Shown: positions 1-7,636 of the stretch, in pieces
Layout: each line of letters opens with the position of its first letter
Position numbering within the stretch: position 1 is the stretch's first letter
Assembly: GCA_937923735.1 (NCBI GenBank)
Contig: CALDUJ010000182.1
Location: forward strand, 1 to 33,689
Length of the DNA: 33,689 nt
Direction of reading: 5' to 3'
DNA from: an uncultured Flavobacteriaceae bacterium
GTDB lineage: Bacteria; Bacteroidota; Bacteroidia; Flavobacteriales; Flavobacteriaceae
Notes under the pieces: model-generated
Seen by the model: the letters and a program-made list of their open reading frames with translations, nothing else
Databases searched by the model: none
Told to the model about the DNA's origin: nothing
Translations under genes and position numbers: made by a program

Positions 1-315
1 GGAAATAACATAAATATCATCTGAGAATTTCTCGAAAAATTCTTTATTAGATTCAATAGACTTGGATATTTTTTGTCTCAGTTCTTTTACCAGACCATCT
101 AAGTCATCTTTATGAGCTTTTAAAAGTTTGATGCGGCGTTCTAATGATTCGGTGAAAGAAATGTCACCATCAATTCCCAAATTCGTGATTTCTTGAATTT
201 CATCAATCACTTCTTTTTTGTTTGATTTTCCTTCAAGAGTCATTTCTGCCAATACATCTAATGCCTCAACTCTTGTTAAGGTACTATCAAAATCGAATAC
301 ATATTTTCTGCTCAC
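1..315 (-). CDS. Phosphoserine phosphatase-type HAD domain, N-terminal part (probable SerB-SerA fusion), partial
   Basis: Partial gene running off the left edge; 105 codons are visible and the ORF track omits it. The start is GTG at 315, because an in-frame TAA lies five codons upstream with no ATG between. The protein opens SRKYVFDFDSTLT, the HAD motif I DxDxT, in which the first Asp is the phosphoryl acceptor. A helical cap-like segment follows (TLEGKSNKKEV, FTESLERRIKLL), as in SerB. In Flavobacteriaceae this opening usually belongs to a ~630-residue protein in which a SerB-like phosphatase precedes a D-3-phosphoglycerate dehydrogenase, so one chain would hold two steps of serine synthesis. 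The dehydrogenase half is outside the window, so the fusion is inference. A stand-alone SerB is the alternative. Confidence 0.8.
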   Translation of the reverse strand, partial: MSRKYVFDFDSTLTRVEALDVLAEMTLEGKSNKKEVIDEIQEITNLGIDGDISFTESLERRIKLLKAHKDDLDGLVKELRQKISKSIESNKEFFEKFSDDIYVIS

Positions 316-500
316 AAATTCTATTTATGGGATAAGGCATAAAAATAAATATAAATTACGATGAATAATTATTTTGAATTAAAATTTGCAAGTGATTTAA
401 GTAATCTTTGATATAATTATGAAATTGATTTTTTGAAGCAAAAAAACTGAAGATTTCACATTTTATTTTTTCAATCAATCGAGTAAATATTTCACAAAAT

Positions 501-938
501 TTAATTATTCGTCCAGAAATATTGCAAATCAGGGTCAATAGCAAAACCTGAACGTTCATATAACTTTTGCGCAGGATTATCTTTTGCCGTTTGTAGTCCT
601 AGACCTTTATAATTCAGGTTTATACATAACTCTTTAGCTTTATTAATTAGTGCCTCACCAACGCCTTCGCCACGGTAATCAGCATCTACATATAAATCAT
701 TCAGAATAAACATAGGTTCCATTGTTACAGATGAAAACAAAGGATAGAGTTGTGTGAAACCGATAGCCTTATCTTCTTTTAGTGCCAGATAAATAATTGA
801 CTCCTTATTTTTTAAACGCTCATGCAAAAAAGCCTTGCTGGTCTCAAGATTAGATGCTTGCTTGTAAAATACGCGATAGGCATCAAATAGTGGTGCTATC
901 ATGTTTAAGTGCTCGATATGTGCTTTGATTATGGTCAT
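501..938 (-). CDS. GNAT family N-acetyltransferase
   Basis: 145-residue single-domain GNAT. The acetyl-CoA pyrophosphate-binding motif A is visible as YRGEGVGEALINKA, preceded by the beta-4 strand LNDLYVDADY and followed by the GLGLQTAKDNPAQKLYERSGF signature (beta-5 and the C-terminal helix with Tyr). The family transfers acetyl from acetyl-CoA to amines; no substrate can be read from the sequence. The start at MTIIKAHIEHL supplies beta-1 and is kept. The start codon directly abuts the U-tract of a terminator hairpin (939-973), leaving no room for a normal leader. It is transcribed toward the serB-like gene, with about 185 bp between them in which I see no convincing gene or terminator. Confidence 0.88.
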   Translation of the reverse strand: MTIIKAHIEHLNMIAPLFDAYRVFYKQASNLETSKAFLHERLKNKESIIYLALKEDKAIGFTQLYPLFSSVTMEPMFILNDLYVDADYRGEGVGEALINKAKELCINLNYKGLGLQTAKDNPAQKLYERSGFAIDPDLQYFWTNN

Positions 939-973
939 AAAAAAATCCGTAAAGTCTAAATTTACGGATTTTT
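939..973 (-). terminator. Intrinsic terminator after the coiled-coil membrane protein gene
   Basis: A perfect 13-bp inverted repeat (AAAAATCCGTAAA / TTTACGGATTTTT) with a 7-nt loop. On the minus strand the stem runs into seven T, which touch the ATG of the GNAT gene. It sits 20 bp after the stop of the 994-1602 gene. Confidence 0.8.
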
Positions 974-993
974 CTCTTCGCAGATTGATTATG

Positions 994-1602
994 CTAACTC
1001 GTAGCTTTTTGCTTATTTAATTCGTCTTGCAAACGACGCATTACTTTTTGTTCACGCTCCAAAGCACGTTTTCTGTGCTCTTCGAATTCTTCTTCTGTTT
1101 CTGCTAGTTGTTTTTTGGCGTTCCTTGTTATAGCGTTACTATTATTAAATCTATATATGAAGAATAATAACATAGCTAAAAGCCCTCCAATAATGGACCA
1201 CATTAATACATTATAACCAGTTTTGCTCATTTGAATTCCGAATAAAGACATACTATCTTTTTCCAGATTGGTAGCGTCTAATGTACCTTTCGTGTCTGCT
1301 AAATTGGTTTTTAAAACGTTAATCTCATTACTCTGATTATTAACTATCTGTTTTGTATCTGCTAGTTGTTTATGTACAGCTTTAAGCGAATCAATAGTAT
1401 GTGATTTCAGTGTATATAGCCAATTTTTCTTAACAACCTTATATTCTTGATAATTGTTCGATTTCCTGATGACGTATTCAAATTGACTATCTATAGTACC
1501 ACTATTTAATGAAAGTTTATCGGTTTCAGTTTTGGTTTGAGCAGTTAAGAAAGAGAATGATAATAGTAAGGTAAATGCAATGATGTGTTTTGAATACTTC
1601 AT
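994..1602 (-). CDS. Membrane-anchored coiled-coil protein, function unknown
   Basis: The track gives 213 residues from 1635, but I prefer the ATG at 1602 (MKYSKHIIAFTLLL), which starts a clean signal peptide ending SFLTAQ; that gives 202 residues. After the signal come a short extracytoplasmic region, a coiled coil rich in Asp/Asn/Leu (about residues 75-115), one membrane segment (VLMWSIIGGLLAMLLFFIYRF) and a charged cytoplasmic coiled coil (QLAETEEEFEEHRKRALEREQK). Similar flavobacterial proteins sometimes carry a tRNA (guanine-N1)-methyltransferase name in databases, from memory; no SAM-binding motif or SPOUT knot is visible, so that name should not be used. It may be a structural or envelope-associated protein. 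It is monocistronic and ends at a strong terminator. Confidence 0.75.
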   Translation of the reverse strand: MKYSKHIIAFTLLLSFSFLTAQTKTETDKLSLNSGTIDSQFEYVIRKSNNYQEYKVVKKNWLYTLKSHTIDSLKAVHKQLADTKQIVNNQSNEINVLKTNLADTKGTLDATNLEKDSMSLFGIQMSKTGYNVLMWSIIGGLLAMLLFFIYRFNNSNAITRNAKKQLAETEEEFEEHRKRALEREQKVMRRLQDELNKQKATS

Positions 1603-1681
1603 TTGGGTCAGTTTATTATGGTTTGGTTTTAGCAAAATAACGAATTTATAAGCAATCTATTATAGATTATAGCATAACAAT

Positions 1682-1710
1682 TTTAGCCTCATAAAAACTA
1701 TGAGGCTAAA
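1682..1710. terminator. Hairpin downstream of the LVIVD operon, possible terminator
   Basis: A perfect 12-bp inverted repeat (TTTAGCCTCATA / TATGAGGCTAAA) with loop AAAAC, 25 bp after the end of the LVIVD gene. There is no long T-run on either strand (AATTG on minus, TTATA on plus), so termination would be weak or assisted. Confidence 0.5.
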
Positions 1711-1734
1711 TTATATACGCTAAAAACAAGCTTT

Positions 1735-2472
1735 TTAGATGTTAATTGTACTTAATTCTGTAATATTTTGAATGTCGTTATTATCTAACTGATATTGATA
1801 CAATCCACTAGTGCCAATTAATATAAGTAGGTCTTCTTGTATGATAACATCAAATGCACTCTTATTAATAGAATTCACTAATACGGTTTCTTCTGGATTG
1901 GACACATCAAAGATCTTGACTTCATCATCGCATACAAAAAGATAATCGCCATAAAGGCTTAATCCTTTGGGGCCGATAAGATTTCTTCGTGAAATAAAAA
2001 CAGGTTGTGTCGTATCTGTTACATCATAAATTTCTAAAGCACTAATAGTGCCTCCACAACCAATACCAGCATCTAAAGTAACATATGCATGAGTATCGTT
2101 TGCCACAACAGGGTCGCAAGCGGTAAAATGCTGAACTGATGATAGTTGATTAGGTAGTTCTGGATTTACTGTGTCATAAATAAACATACCGTTGCGAGAA
2201 CCTACATACAAGTAGTTTTTATATGCAAATAACGTTTCAATGTCAAAACCAATAAATACAGTATTTACTTGTACAGGATTTGTTGGGTCTACGATATTAA
2301 AAACATCTAACTCATTAGTATCTACAGTATATAGATAATCTCCTAATATGGTAAATCTTGCTAGAGAGCCTCCTTGTCCAGTATCTGAAGCGAATTCTTG
2401 GTTACCTGAATCGCTGTCCGAATCACAAGCTATTAGTATAACTGCTAATATTATATATATTTTTTTTTTCAT
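1735..2472 (-). CDS. LVIVD-repeat lipoprotein (second gene of a pair)
   Basis: 245 residues. A lipoprotein signal (MKKKIYIILAVILIAC) places the lipidated Cys at 16, followed by the acidic stretch DSDSDS. The mature part is a run of about five repeats of roughly 40 residues with the pattern 'YLYV...VFDI.DP..P' (for example YLYTVDTNELDVFNIVDPTNP, YLFVCDDEVKIFDVSNPEE), i.e. LVIVD repeats, which form beta-propeller blades. No catalytic residues are recognisable; a surface binding or structural role is inference. It starts 10 bp after the upstream LVIVD gene, so the two form an operon. Acidic residues just after the lipid Cys resemble the Bacteroidota lipoprotein export signal and suggest cell-surface display. 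Confidence 0.8.
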   Translation of the reverse strand: MKKKIYIILAVILIACDSDSDSGNQEFASDTGQGGSLARFTILGDYLYTVDTNELDVFNIVDPTNPVQVNTVFIGFDIETLFAYKNYLYVGSRNGMFIYDTVNPELPNQLSSVQHFTACDPVVANDTHAYVTLDAGIGCGGTISALEIYDVTDTTQPVFISRRNLIGPKGLSLYGDYLFVCDDEVKIFDVSNPEETVLVNSINKSAFDVIIQEDLLILIGTSGLYQYQLDNNDIQNITELSTINI

Positions 2473-2482
2473 GTCTTTTAAC

Positions 2483-3001
2483 TTAATTGATTAATGTCCA
2501 GTCTACAACTACTTCATTCTCTTCCAGATTAGGGTAAAATTGATCTGGCGATAACATTACTGGAAAAACATTCCTGATTCTTTTGGTGACTTCTATTTCA
2601 GAGAAATCTGAATTAAACGTTACAGCAATTAAGTCAACGGCATTATTAAAGTATAGCACGTTTCCTTTAATTGATATATCCGAGGATCCCAATACTTTTA
2701 AAAATTTAATTTTTTCTGGGCTAGAAGGATCGGAATTATCATACACATGAAATCCTTTGTTAGGTTCATTGATAATCAGGTAATTGTCTTTAACGTAGAT
2801 TTTACCAGTTTCTGCGAGTGCTTGATTCGCCACTAATTGAGTGGATGTTTCAAAATCATCCCTCTCCATGATAACTGGTTCGTAAGCGGAGGATTCAAAA
2901 GGTAGAACTGTATTTCCGCCATCGTCATCATTTACATCCCAAATACAGGACGTAAATAGCATTGTTATAGCAAAAAATGCTACTAGGTTTATTTTTTTCA
3001 T
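2483..3001 (-). CDS. LVIVD-type lipoprotein (first gene of a pair)
   Basis: 172 residues. The signal MKKINLVAFFAITMLFTSC places the lipidated Cys at 19, followed by IWDVNDDDGG, again acidic. The mature part has the blade-like pattern KIYVKDNYLIINEPNKGFHVYDNSDPSSPEKI and a second copy (DISIKGNVLYFNNAVDLIAV), then a C-terminal tail ending VVVDWTLIN. It belongs with the next gene, and the pair recurs in Flavobacteriaceae from memory. Both proteins are intact with their own signals and stops, so I do not read them as one broken gene. Its promoter must lie in the ~145 bp between it and the gapA terminator; I could not pick a convincing -7 box there. Confidence 0.72.
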   Translation of the reverse strand: MKKINLVAFFAITMLFTSCIWDVNDDDGGNTVLPFESSAYEPVIMERDDFETSTQLVANQALAETGKIYVKDNYLIINEPNKGFHVYDNSDPSSPEKIKFLKVLGSSDISIKGNVLYFNNAVDLIAVTFNSDFSEIEVTKRIRNVFPVMLSPDQFYPNLEENEVVVDWTLIN

Positions 3002-3144
3002 CTGTTTAAATTTTATTGTTTTTTATCTGTCAGATGTAATTTGCCATTAAACATTTCGGTAGATACAAAGAATTGTTATGGCTCATTTCATAGGATTAGT
3101 TTTTTAATAAGATGAGGGTTATTGAAAATGGTTGCGCCTACAAC

Positions 3145-3175
3145 AAAAAAAATCCCGCATTACTATGCAGGATTT
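3145..3175 (-). terminator. gapA intrinsic terminator
   Basis: On the minus strand a stem AAATCCTGCA / TGCGGGATTT (one A-C mismatch, 6-nt loop) runs into eight T, 22 bp after the gapA stop codon. Confidence 0.82.
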
Positions 3176-3196
3176 CAATATGAGAGTTTGAAGCTA

Positions 3197-4645
3197 CTAG
3201 TAATATGTGTAACGTCTTACTTTAGAAATATATTTGGCCAAACGAATAACCTGATGACTATAGCCATACTCGTTATCATACCAGATGTAGAGCAAAATCC
3301 CTTTACCATCTGGCCTCACTATCGTTGCTTTACTGTCATAAATTGAAGGTTGTAAACTACCAACAATATCACTTGAGACTAATTCATCGCTCAGCTCGTA
3401 CTTAATTTGTTCTACTAAGTCACCTTCTAATGCATACTTTTTCATTACAGTATTAATACCTTCAACCGTAGTTGGATTCTTTAGCTCAAGATTTAAAATA
3501 GCGAGTGAGCCATTTGGTACTGGGACACGAATTGCATTGGAAGTTAATTTTCCTTCTAAAGCTGGTAATGCCTTAGCAACGGCACTTCCTGCTCCAGTTT
3601 CAGTGATTACCATATTTAATGCAGCGGCACGTCCGCGTCTGTATTTTTTATGCATATTATCAACCAAGTTTTGGTCATTCGTATATGCGTGTATTGTTTC
3701 TAAGTGTCCGCTTTTAACACCATACGTATCTTCTATAACTTTTAAAATCGGCGTAATGGCATTCGTTGTACAAGAGGCAGCAGAGAATATATCAATCTTA
3801 TCTGGATTGTTCTCTAAATGATTAACACCATGAACAATATTTGGAACACCTTTACCAGGAGCGGTTAGTAAAACTTTGTCAACGCCTTTAGAAGCTAGAT
3901 GTCTTGAAAGTGCTTCTTTATCTCTAAACGCACCTGTATTGTCAATTACCAGAGCATTATTGATTCCGTATTTGGTATAATCAATATCTTCTGGAGCATT
4001 AGCCGAAATCATCTTAACAGTTGTACCGTTTATAATAAGCGCACTGTTTTTTGCATCTGGAATCACAGTACCAGAGAAATCACCGTGTACAGAATCATTT
4101 TGAAGCAATGAAGCACGTTTTTCTAGAACGGTTGTATCTATTTTACCACGGGTTACAATAGCTCTCAAACGCATTTGACTTCCCTTTCCAGTTCTGGCCA
4201 TTAGCTCTCTAGCGAGTAACCTACCAATTCTTCCAAAACCATATAGAACAACATCTTTCGGAGTTATGGATTCATTTTTACTAGCATCTTTCAACTTATC
4301 TACAACAAATGCTTTGGCATTATTGTATTTATCGTCTTCTAGATGATATTCGTAAGTCAGTTTTCCGATATCCAGTTTAGCAGGTGGAATATCCAATGTT
4401 TTAATAGCCTGAGCAATCTCAACAGAATCAAAAATTGAGATAGGCTTCTGAACAAATTCACCAGCATATTCATGCAGGTTTAAAATGTCACTAACGTTTT
4501 TATCAATTAACTGGTTTCTGAAAAGTACTAACTCGACAGATTTGTCATACCAAAGGTCACTTACTGTTTTGATGAATTCTACAGTAGCGCGTCTACGGTC
4601 TGCTTGAAAGGCTAATTCTTTTTCATAAGTTTCGTTAAAACTCAT
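3197..4645 (-). CDS. gapA: Glyceraldehyde-3-phosphate dehydrogenase, long form
   Basis: 482 residues, against ~335 for classical GAPDH. The NAD-binding Rossmann motif YGFGRIGR begins near residue 135 and the catalytic SCTTN is at 291-295 (nucleophile Cys292). The C-terminal signature WYDNEYGYSHQV is present. It oxidises glyceraldehyde 3-phosphate to 1,3-bisphosphoglycerate with NAD(P) in glycolysis or gluconeogenesis. The extra ~130 N-terminal residues are mainly helical and charged and match no domain I know; this long form is common in Bacteroidota. The gene is monocistronic, with its own -7 box (TACTTTTG) upstream and a strong terminator downstream. A TCCCGA/TCGGGA hairpin lies at the very start of the expected mRNA. 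Confidence 0.95.
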   Translation of the reverse strand: MSFNETYEKELAFQADRRRATVEFIKTVSDLWYDKSVELVLFRNQLIDKNVSDILNLHEYAGEFVQKPISIFDSVEIAQAIKTLDIPPAKLDIGKLTYEYHLEDDKYNNAKAFVVDKLKDASKNESITPKDVVLYGFGRIGRLLARELMARTGKGSQMRLRAIVTRGKIDTTVLEKRASLLQNDSVHGDFSGTVIPDAKNSALIINGTTVKMISANAPEDIDYTKYGINNALVIDNTGAFRDKEALSRHLASKGVDKVLLTAPGKGVPNIVHGVNHLENNPDKIDIFSAASCTTNAITPILKVIEDTYGVKSGHLETIHAYTNDQNLVDNMHKKYRRGRAAALNMVITETGAGSAVAKALPALEGKLTSNAIRVPVPNGSLAILNLELKNPTTVEGINTVMKKYALEGDLVEQIKYELSDELVSSDIVGSLQPSIYDSKATIVRPDGKGILLYIWYDNEYGYSHQVIRLAKYISKVRRYTYY

Positions 4646-4661
4646 TTGATGTTGTTTTTAG

Positions 4662-4677
4662 TCCCGAGGATTCGGGA
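4662..4677. repeat. Short palindrome in the gapA leader
   Basis: TCCCGA-GGAT-TCGGGA, a 6-bp stem with a 4-nt loop, between the gapA -7 box and the ATG. A similar TCCCGA...TTGGGA sits upstream of prmC (16258-16272), so it may be a dispersed motif rather than a gapA-specific control site. Confidence 0.5.
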
Positions 4678-4688
4678 GAAATTTTGCG

Positions 4689-4696
4689 CAAAAGTA
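4689..4696 (-). promoter_or_regulatory. gapA -7 promoter element
   Basis: TACTTTTG on the minus strand matches the Bacteroidota sigma-A -7 consensus TAnnTTTG exactly. A TTG lies about 24 bp upstream, somewhat farther than the usual ~19 bp. The predicted transcript would carry a leader of about 35 nt. Confidence 0.6.
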
Positions 4697-4738
4697 CCAT
4701 ATTTCAAACGTTTAAGTAAACAATTTTAACAAAAAAAT

Positions 4739-4774
4739 AAAACCCTCTTGAATTCATTAATCCAAGAGGGTTTT
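4739..4774. terminator. Intrinsic terminator after the HtrA gene
   Basis: A perfect 12-bp stem (AAAACCCTCTTG / CAAGAGGGTTTT) with a 12-nt loop, 18 bp after the protease stop. On the minus strand it continues as TTTTATTTTTTT, so it should end degP transcripts. It also sits just upstream of the gapA promoter and would insulate gapA from read-through. Confidence 0.85.
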
Positions 4775-4792
4775 ATATTAATTTAATGCTTT

Positions 4793-6214
4793 CTATTTAA
4801 AGATAAAACGTTCTTTTTGCCCACGTCTATTTATGACACCTATTTTGTAAATACTATTTTCTAATCCGTTTTTAATATTCTCTTTCTTGAACTTCAAGAT
4901 GTCATCTATATTTTTAATTGGTTCGTCATTAATGTGCGTTATTATATAACCATTTTGAAGACCTAACTTTTCAAACCATTCTCTATTTGTGGTTTTATAG
5001 ACATAAGCTCCTCCAGATATTCCGTAAGCTTTTTTAGCTTTACTTGGTATCTCTCTTAATTCAAGTCCCATAAAATCTACTTTCTCAACATCACGTTTCG
5101 ATAACTTTACAGGAATAATTTTTTCATTTCCACGTCTTATAATAGTGACTTTAATCACGTCGTTTGGACGTTTGGCATTGAGAAACCCACTCATATCAGC
5201 AAATTTGTTGATTTTTACATTATCTAGTTTTTTAATGATATCTCCACTTCTAATACCAGCCTCTGCAGCTCCAGAACTCTCTGTTACATCATCAACATAA
5301 AAGCCTTCGGTTTCTGCGATGCCTACCTTTTTGGCATATTCGCTATTAAGTGAGCCTCCTATAACACCAAGTATACCATTTTGCACATTTCCATACTCCA
5401 ATATGTCACCAACCACTTTACTTGCGATATTACTAGGTACAGCAAATGAATACCCGATATATGAACCCGTTTGAGACGTTATTGCGGTGTTAATGCCTAT
5501 AAGTTGTCCACTTGAATTTACTAGAGCGCCTCCAGAATTTCCTGGATTAACAGCAGCATCTGTTTGAATAAAGGACTGAAAGCTCTGCCCAGATAAGTCT
5601 CTAGATTTAGCACTAATAATTCCTGCCGTTACCGTTGATGTTAAGTTGAAGGGGTTGCCAACCGCCAACACCCATTCACCAATTTTAGCATTATCTGAGT
5701 TTCCAAAAGCGACAAAATCCAAATCTTCTTCAGCTTCAATCTTTAAAAGTGCAATATCTGTCTTTGGATCTGTACCAATAACAACAGCATCAAATGTTTT
5801 GTTATCATTAGTGGTAACACTAAGAGAATGGGATCCTTCAATCACATGGTTATTGGTAACGATGTAGCCATCGGGAGAAATAATAACTCCAGAACCGGAA
5901 CCAACTTGGGCACGTTGCGACGAACCACGTCCAAAAATAAGGTCTTGCATGGTTACTTGGTTATTTATAGTAGTATTCTTAACGTGTACCACGGCATGTA
6001 CTGTCTTTTCTGCTGCTTGTGTAAAATCCATTGCTTCAGAGGATAGTAATGCATTAGTAGTTTTTAGATTAGTTGGCACAAATACAGGAGTTTCGTCCTG
6101 AGATTCAACCACCACTTGAGGTTCTTTTTCTAAAAATGTTTTATAGGCGCCTAAAGTTATTGCGCCTCCTATCGCTGAAACCAAAACTAAAGTCAAAATC
6201 TTTTTCATATTCAT
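4793..6214 (-). CDS. degP: HtrA/DegP-family periplasmic serine protease
   Basis: 473 residues. A hydrophobic N-terminal segment (KKILTLVLVSAIGGAITLGAY) acts as signal or membrane anchor. The trypsin-like domain shows the catalytic triad in its usual settings: His123 (VTNNHVIEG), Asp153 (KTDIALLKIE) and Ser227 (VNPGNSGGAL). Two PDZ domains follow (about 275-370 and 385-470; the first has GFYVDDVTESSGAAEAGIRSGDII). The family degrades or refolds damaged envelope proteins. Two possible starts (Met1, Met3) differ little. It is monocistronic, divergent from dapF, and closed by a strong terminator. DegQ or DegS-like naming is equally possible; the two-PDZ layout favours DegP/DegQ. Confidence 0.93.
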   Translation of the reverse strand: MNMKKILTLVLVSAIGGAITLGAYKTFLEKEPQVVVESQDETPVFVPTNLKTTNALLSSEAMDFTQAAEKTVHAVVHVKNTTINNQVTMQDLIFGRGSSQRAQVGSGSGVIISPDGYIVTNNHVIEGSHSLSVTTNDNKTFDAVVIGTDPKTDIALLKIEAEEDLDFVAFGNSDNAKIGEWVLAVGNPFNLTSTVTAGIISAKSRDLSGQSFQSFIQTDAAVNPGNSGGALVNSSGQLIGINTAITSQTGSYIGYSFAVPSNIASKVVGDILEYGNVQNGILGVIGGSLNSEYAKKVGIAETEGFYVDDVTESSGAAEAGIRSGDIIKKLDNVKINKFADMSGFLNAKRPNDVIKVTIIRRGNEKIIPVKLSKRDVEKVDFMGLELREIPSKAKKAYGISGGAYVYKTTNREWFEKLGLQNGYIITHINDEPIKNIDDILKFKKENIKNGLENSIYKIGVINRRGQKERFIFK

Positions 6215-6321
6215 AATTATTAAGTTTAGATTAATTGGATAACGATTAAAATTAAATATTTATTGAATTACCTTTTTAACTTTAACGTGTATTTAACAAC
6301 ACTTTTACTTCTTAATATTTT

Positions 6322-6329
6322 TATCTTTA
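6322..6329 (+). promoter_or_regulatory. Candidate -7 element for the dapF operon
   Basis: TATCTTTA, one base from TAnnTTTG, ending 9 bp before the dapF ATG. If used, the mRNA would be nearly leaderless. No good -33 TTG at standard spacing was found. Confidence 0.4.
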
Positions 6330-6338
6330 CACTTAGAT

Positions 6339-7118
6339 ATGATGTACACATTTTATAAATATCAAGGAACTGGAAACGACTTTATCATGATTGATAATCG
6401 TCAGGGTATTTTCAACAAGAATAATACCAAATTAATATCTTTTTTATGTGACAGACGTTTTGGCATTGGGGCAGACGGTTTAATCTTATTAGAGAACCAT
6501 GATACCTACGATTTTAAAATGATATATTTTAACTCTGATGGTAATGAAAGTAGTATGTGCGGTAATGGTGGTCGTTGTATTGCTAGTTTTGCGCAATTTT
6601 TAAATGTTGTAGAAAACAAATGCACTTTTGAAGCTATCGACGGGATGCATAAAGCTATTTTACATGATGACCAAGTGAGTTTATTGATGCAAGATGTCTC
6701 GGGTATTGAGAATCATGGAAGTCATTTATTTTTAAACACTGGATCTCCTCATCATGTGCAATTAGAATCTATGCTAAAGGATTTAGATATTAAGGAAGAA
6801 GGCGCAAAAATTCGTTATGGTAAACCATATAATGAAGTAGGGACGAATGTTAATTTTGTAAAGAAGTTATCTGATAATAGCTTTGCAATCCGTACCTATG
6901 AACGTGGAGTAGAAGATGAAACTTTGTCATGTGGCACTGGAGTTACAGCTGTTGCATTGGCTATGAATTACATTGGGGAGACTGAAAAGAATTTGGTGCA
7001 GCTAGAGACAGAGGGAGGTAGGCTAGAAGTTGCGTTTAAAAAATCCGAAAATGGATTTGAAGATATTTGGCTAAAAGGACCGGCTAAACAAGTTTTTAAA
7101 GGTGAAATAGAATGGTAA
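6339..7118 (+). CDS. dapF: Diaminopimelate epimerase
   Basis: 259 residues, normal for the family. It converts LL- to meso-diaminopimelate, the precursor of both lysine and peptidoglycan cross-links. The two catalytic cysteines are present in their conserved settings: Cys74 (SSMCGNGGRC) and Cys198 (LSCGTGVTAVAL). The N-terminal KYQGTGNDF signature is intact. Tandem ATG codons leave the first residue uncertain. It overlaps the next gene by 7 bp and heads a four-gene plus-strand run (dapF, GNAT, mltG, DUF2279) that joins precursor supply to wall processing. dapA is in another operon of this window. Confidence 0.96.
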   Translation: MMYTFYKYQGTGNDFIMIDNRQGIFNKNNTKLISFLCDRRFGIGADGLILLENHDTYDFKMIYFNSDGNESSMCGNGGRCIASFAQFLNVVENKCTFEAIDGMHKAILHDDQVSLLMQDVSGIENHGSHLFLNTGSPHHVQLESMLKDLDIKEEGAKIRYGKPYNEVGTNVNFVKKLSDNSFAIRTYERGVEDETLSCGTGVTAVALAMNYIGETEKNLVQLETEGGRLEVAFKKSENGFEDIWLKGPAKQVFKGEIEW

Positions 7119-7636
7119 CTCTAGAAGGTGAGCATATTTATTTGAGAGCTTTGGAACCCGAAGATCTAGACTTTATTTATGAAATTGAAAATGATGAATC
7201 TATCTGGGAGCTAAGTAATACCCAAACACCTTATTCTAAATTTCTTATAAAACAATATCTCGATCATTCTCACAAAGACATTTACGAAGTTAAACAGTTA
7301 CGATTGGTAATCTCTAGTAAAGATGATAATGCTTTAGGCATGATAGACCTTTTTGATTTCGATTTTAAAAACAAAAGAGCTGGCATAGGTATTTTGGTTA
7401 AAAACGAAAAAGAAAGAAATAAAGGTATTGGGACTGAAGCTCTAATGCTTTTAGTGAACTATAGCTTTAAGAGATTGAATTTGCATCAGTTATATTGTCA
7501 TATTTCTGAGAACAATAAAGCGAGTATATCCTTGTTTACAAAACAAGGTTTTAAAAAAGTGGGCTTAAAGAAAGACTGGAACCTGGTAGATGGCCATTAC
7601 CAAAGTGAATTTATGTATCAACTAATTAAAGATTAA
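7112..7636 (+). CDS. GNAT acetyltransferase, RimJ/RimL-like
   Basis: 174 residues. The opening LEGEHIYLRALEPEDLDFIYEIEND is typical of the RimL/SpeG branch (Acetyltransf_3). Motif A is seen as KNEKERNKGIGTEALMLLVNYSF, and the late signature LHQLYCHISENNKASISLFTKQGFKKVG is complete. The family acetylates protein N-termini, polyamines or other amines; the substrate here is not readable. It overlaps dapF by 7 bp and its TAA directly abuts the mltG ATG, so translational coupling is likely. Presence between dapF and mltG is a recurring flavobacterial arrangement, from memory. Confidence 0.9.
   Translation: MVTLEGEHIYLRALEPEDLDFIYEIENDESIWELSNTQTPYSKFLIKQYLDHSHKDIYEVKQLRLVISSKDDNALGMIDLFDFDFKNKRAGIGILVKNEKERNKGIGTEALMLLVNYSFKRLNLHQLYCHISENNKASISLFTKQGFKKVGLKKDWNLVDGHYQSEFMYQLIKD

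Noticed and set aside
356-559. 67-aa ORF on the minus strand
   Set aside because: It overlaps the 3' end of the GNAT gene in another frame, has low-complexity AT-driven composition and no recognisable family.
1603-1635. Upstream start of the coiled-coil protein at 1635
   Set aside because: The extra 11 residues are polar and would push the signal peptide away from the N-terminus; the ATG at 1602 gives a normal signal.
1735-3001. The two LVIVD genes as one gene broken by a frameshift
   Set aside because: Each has its own lipoprotein signal, start and stop, with a 10-bp gap typical of an operon.
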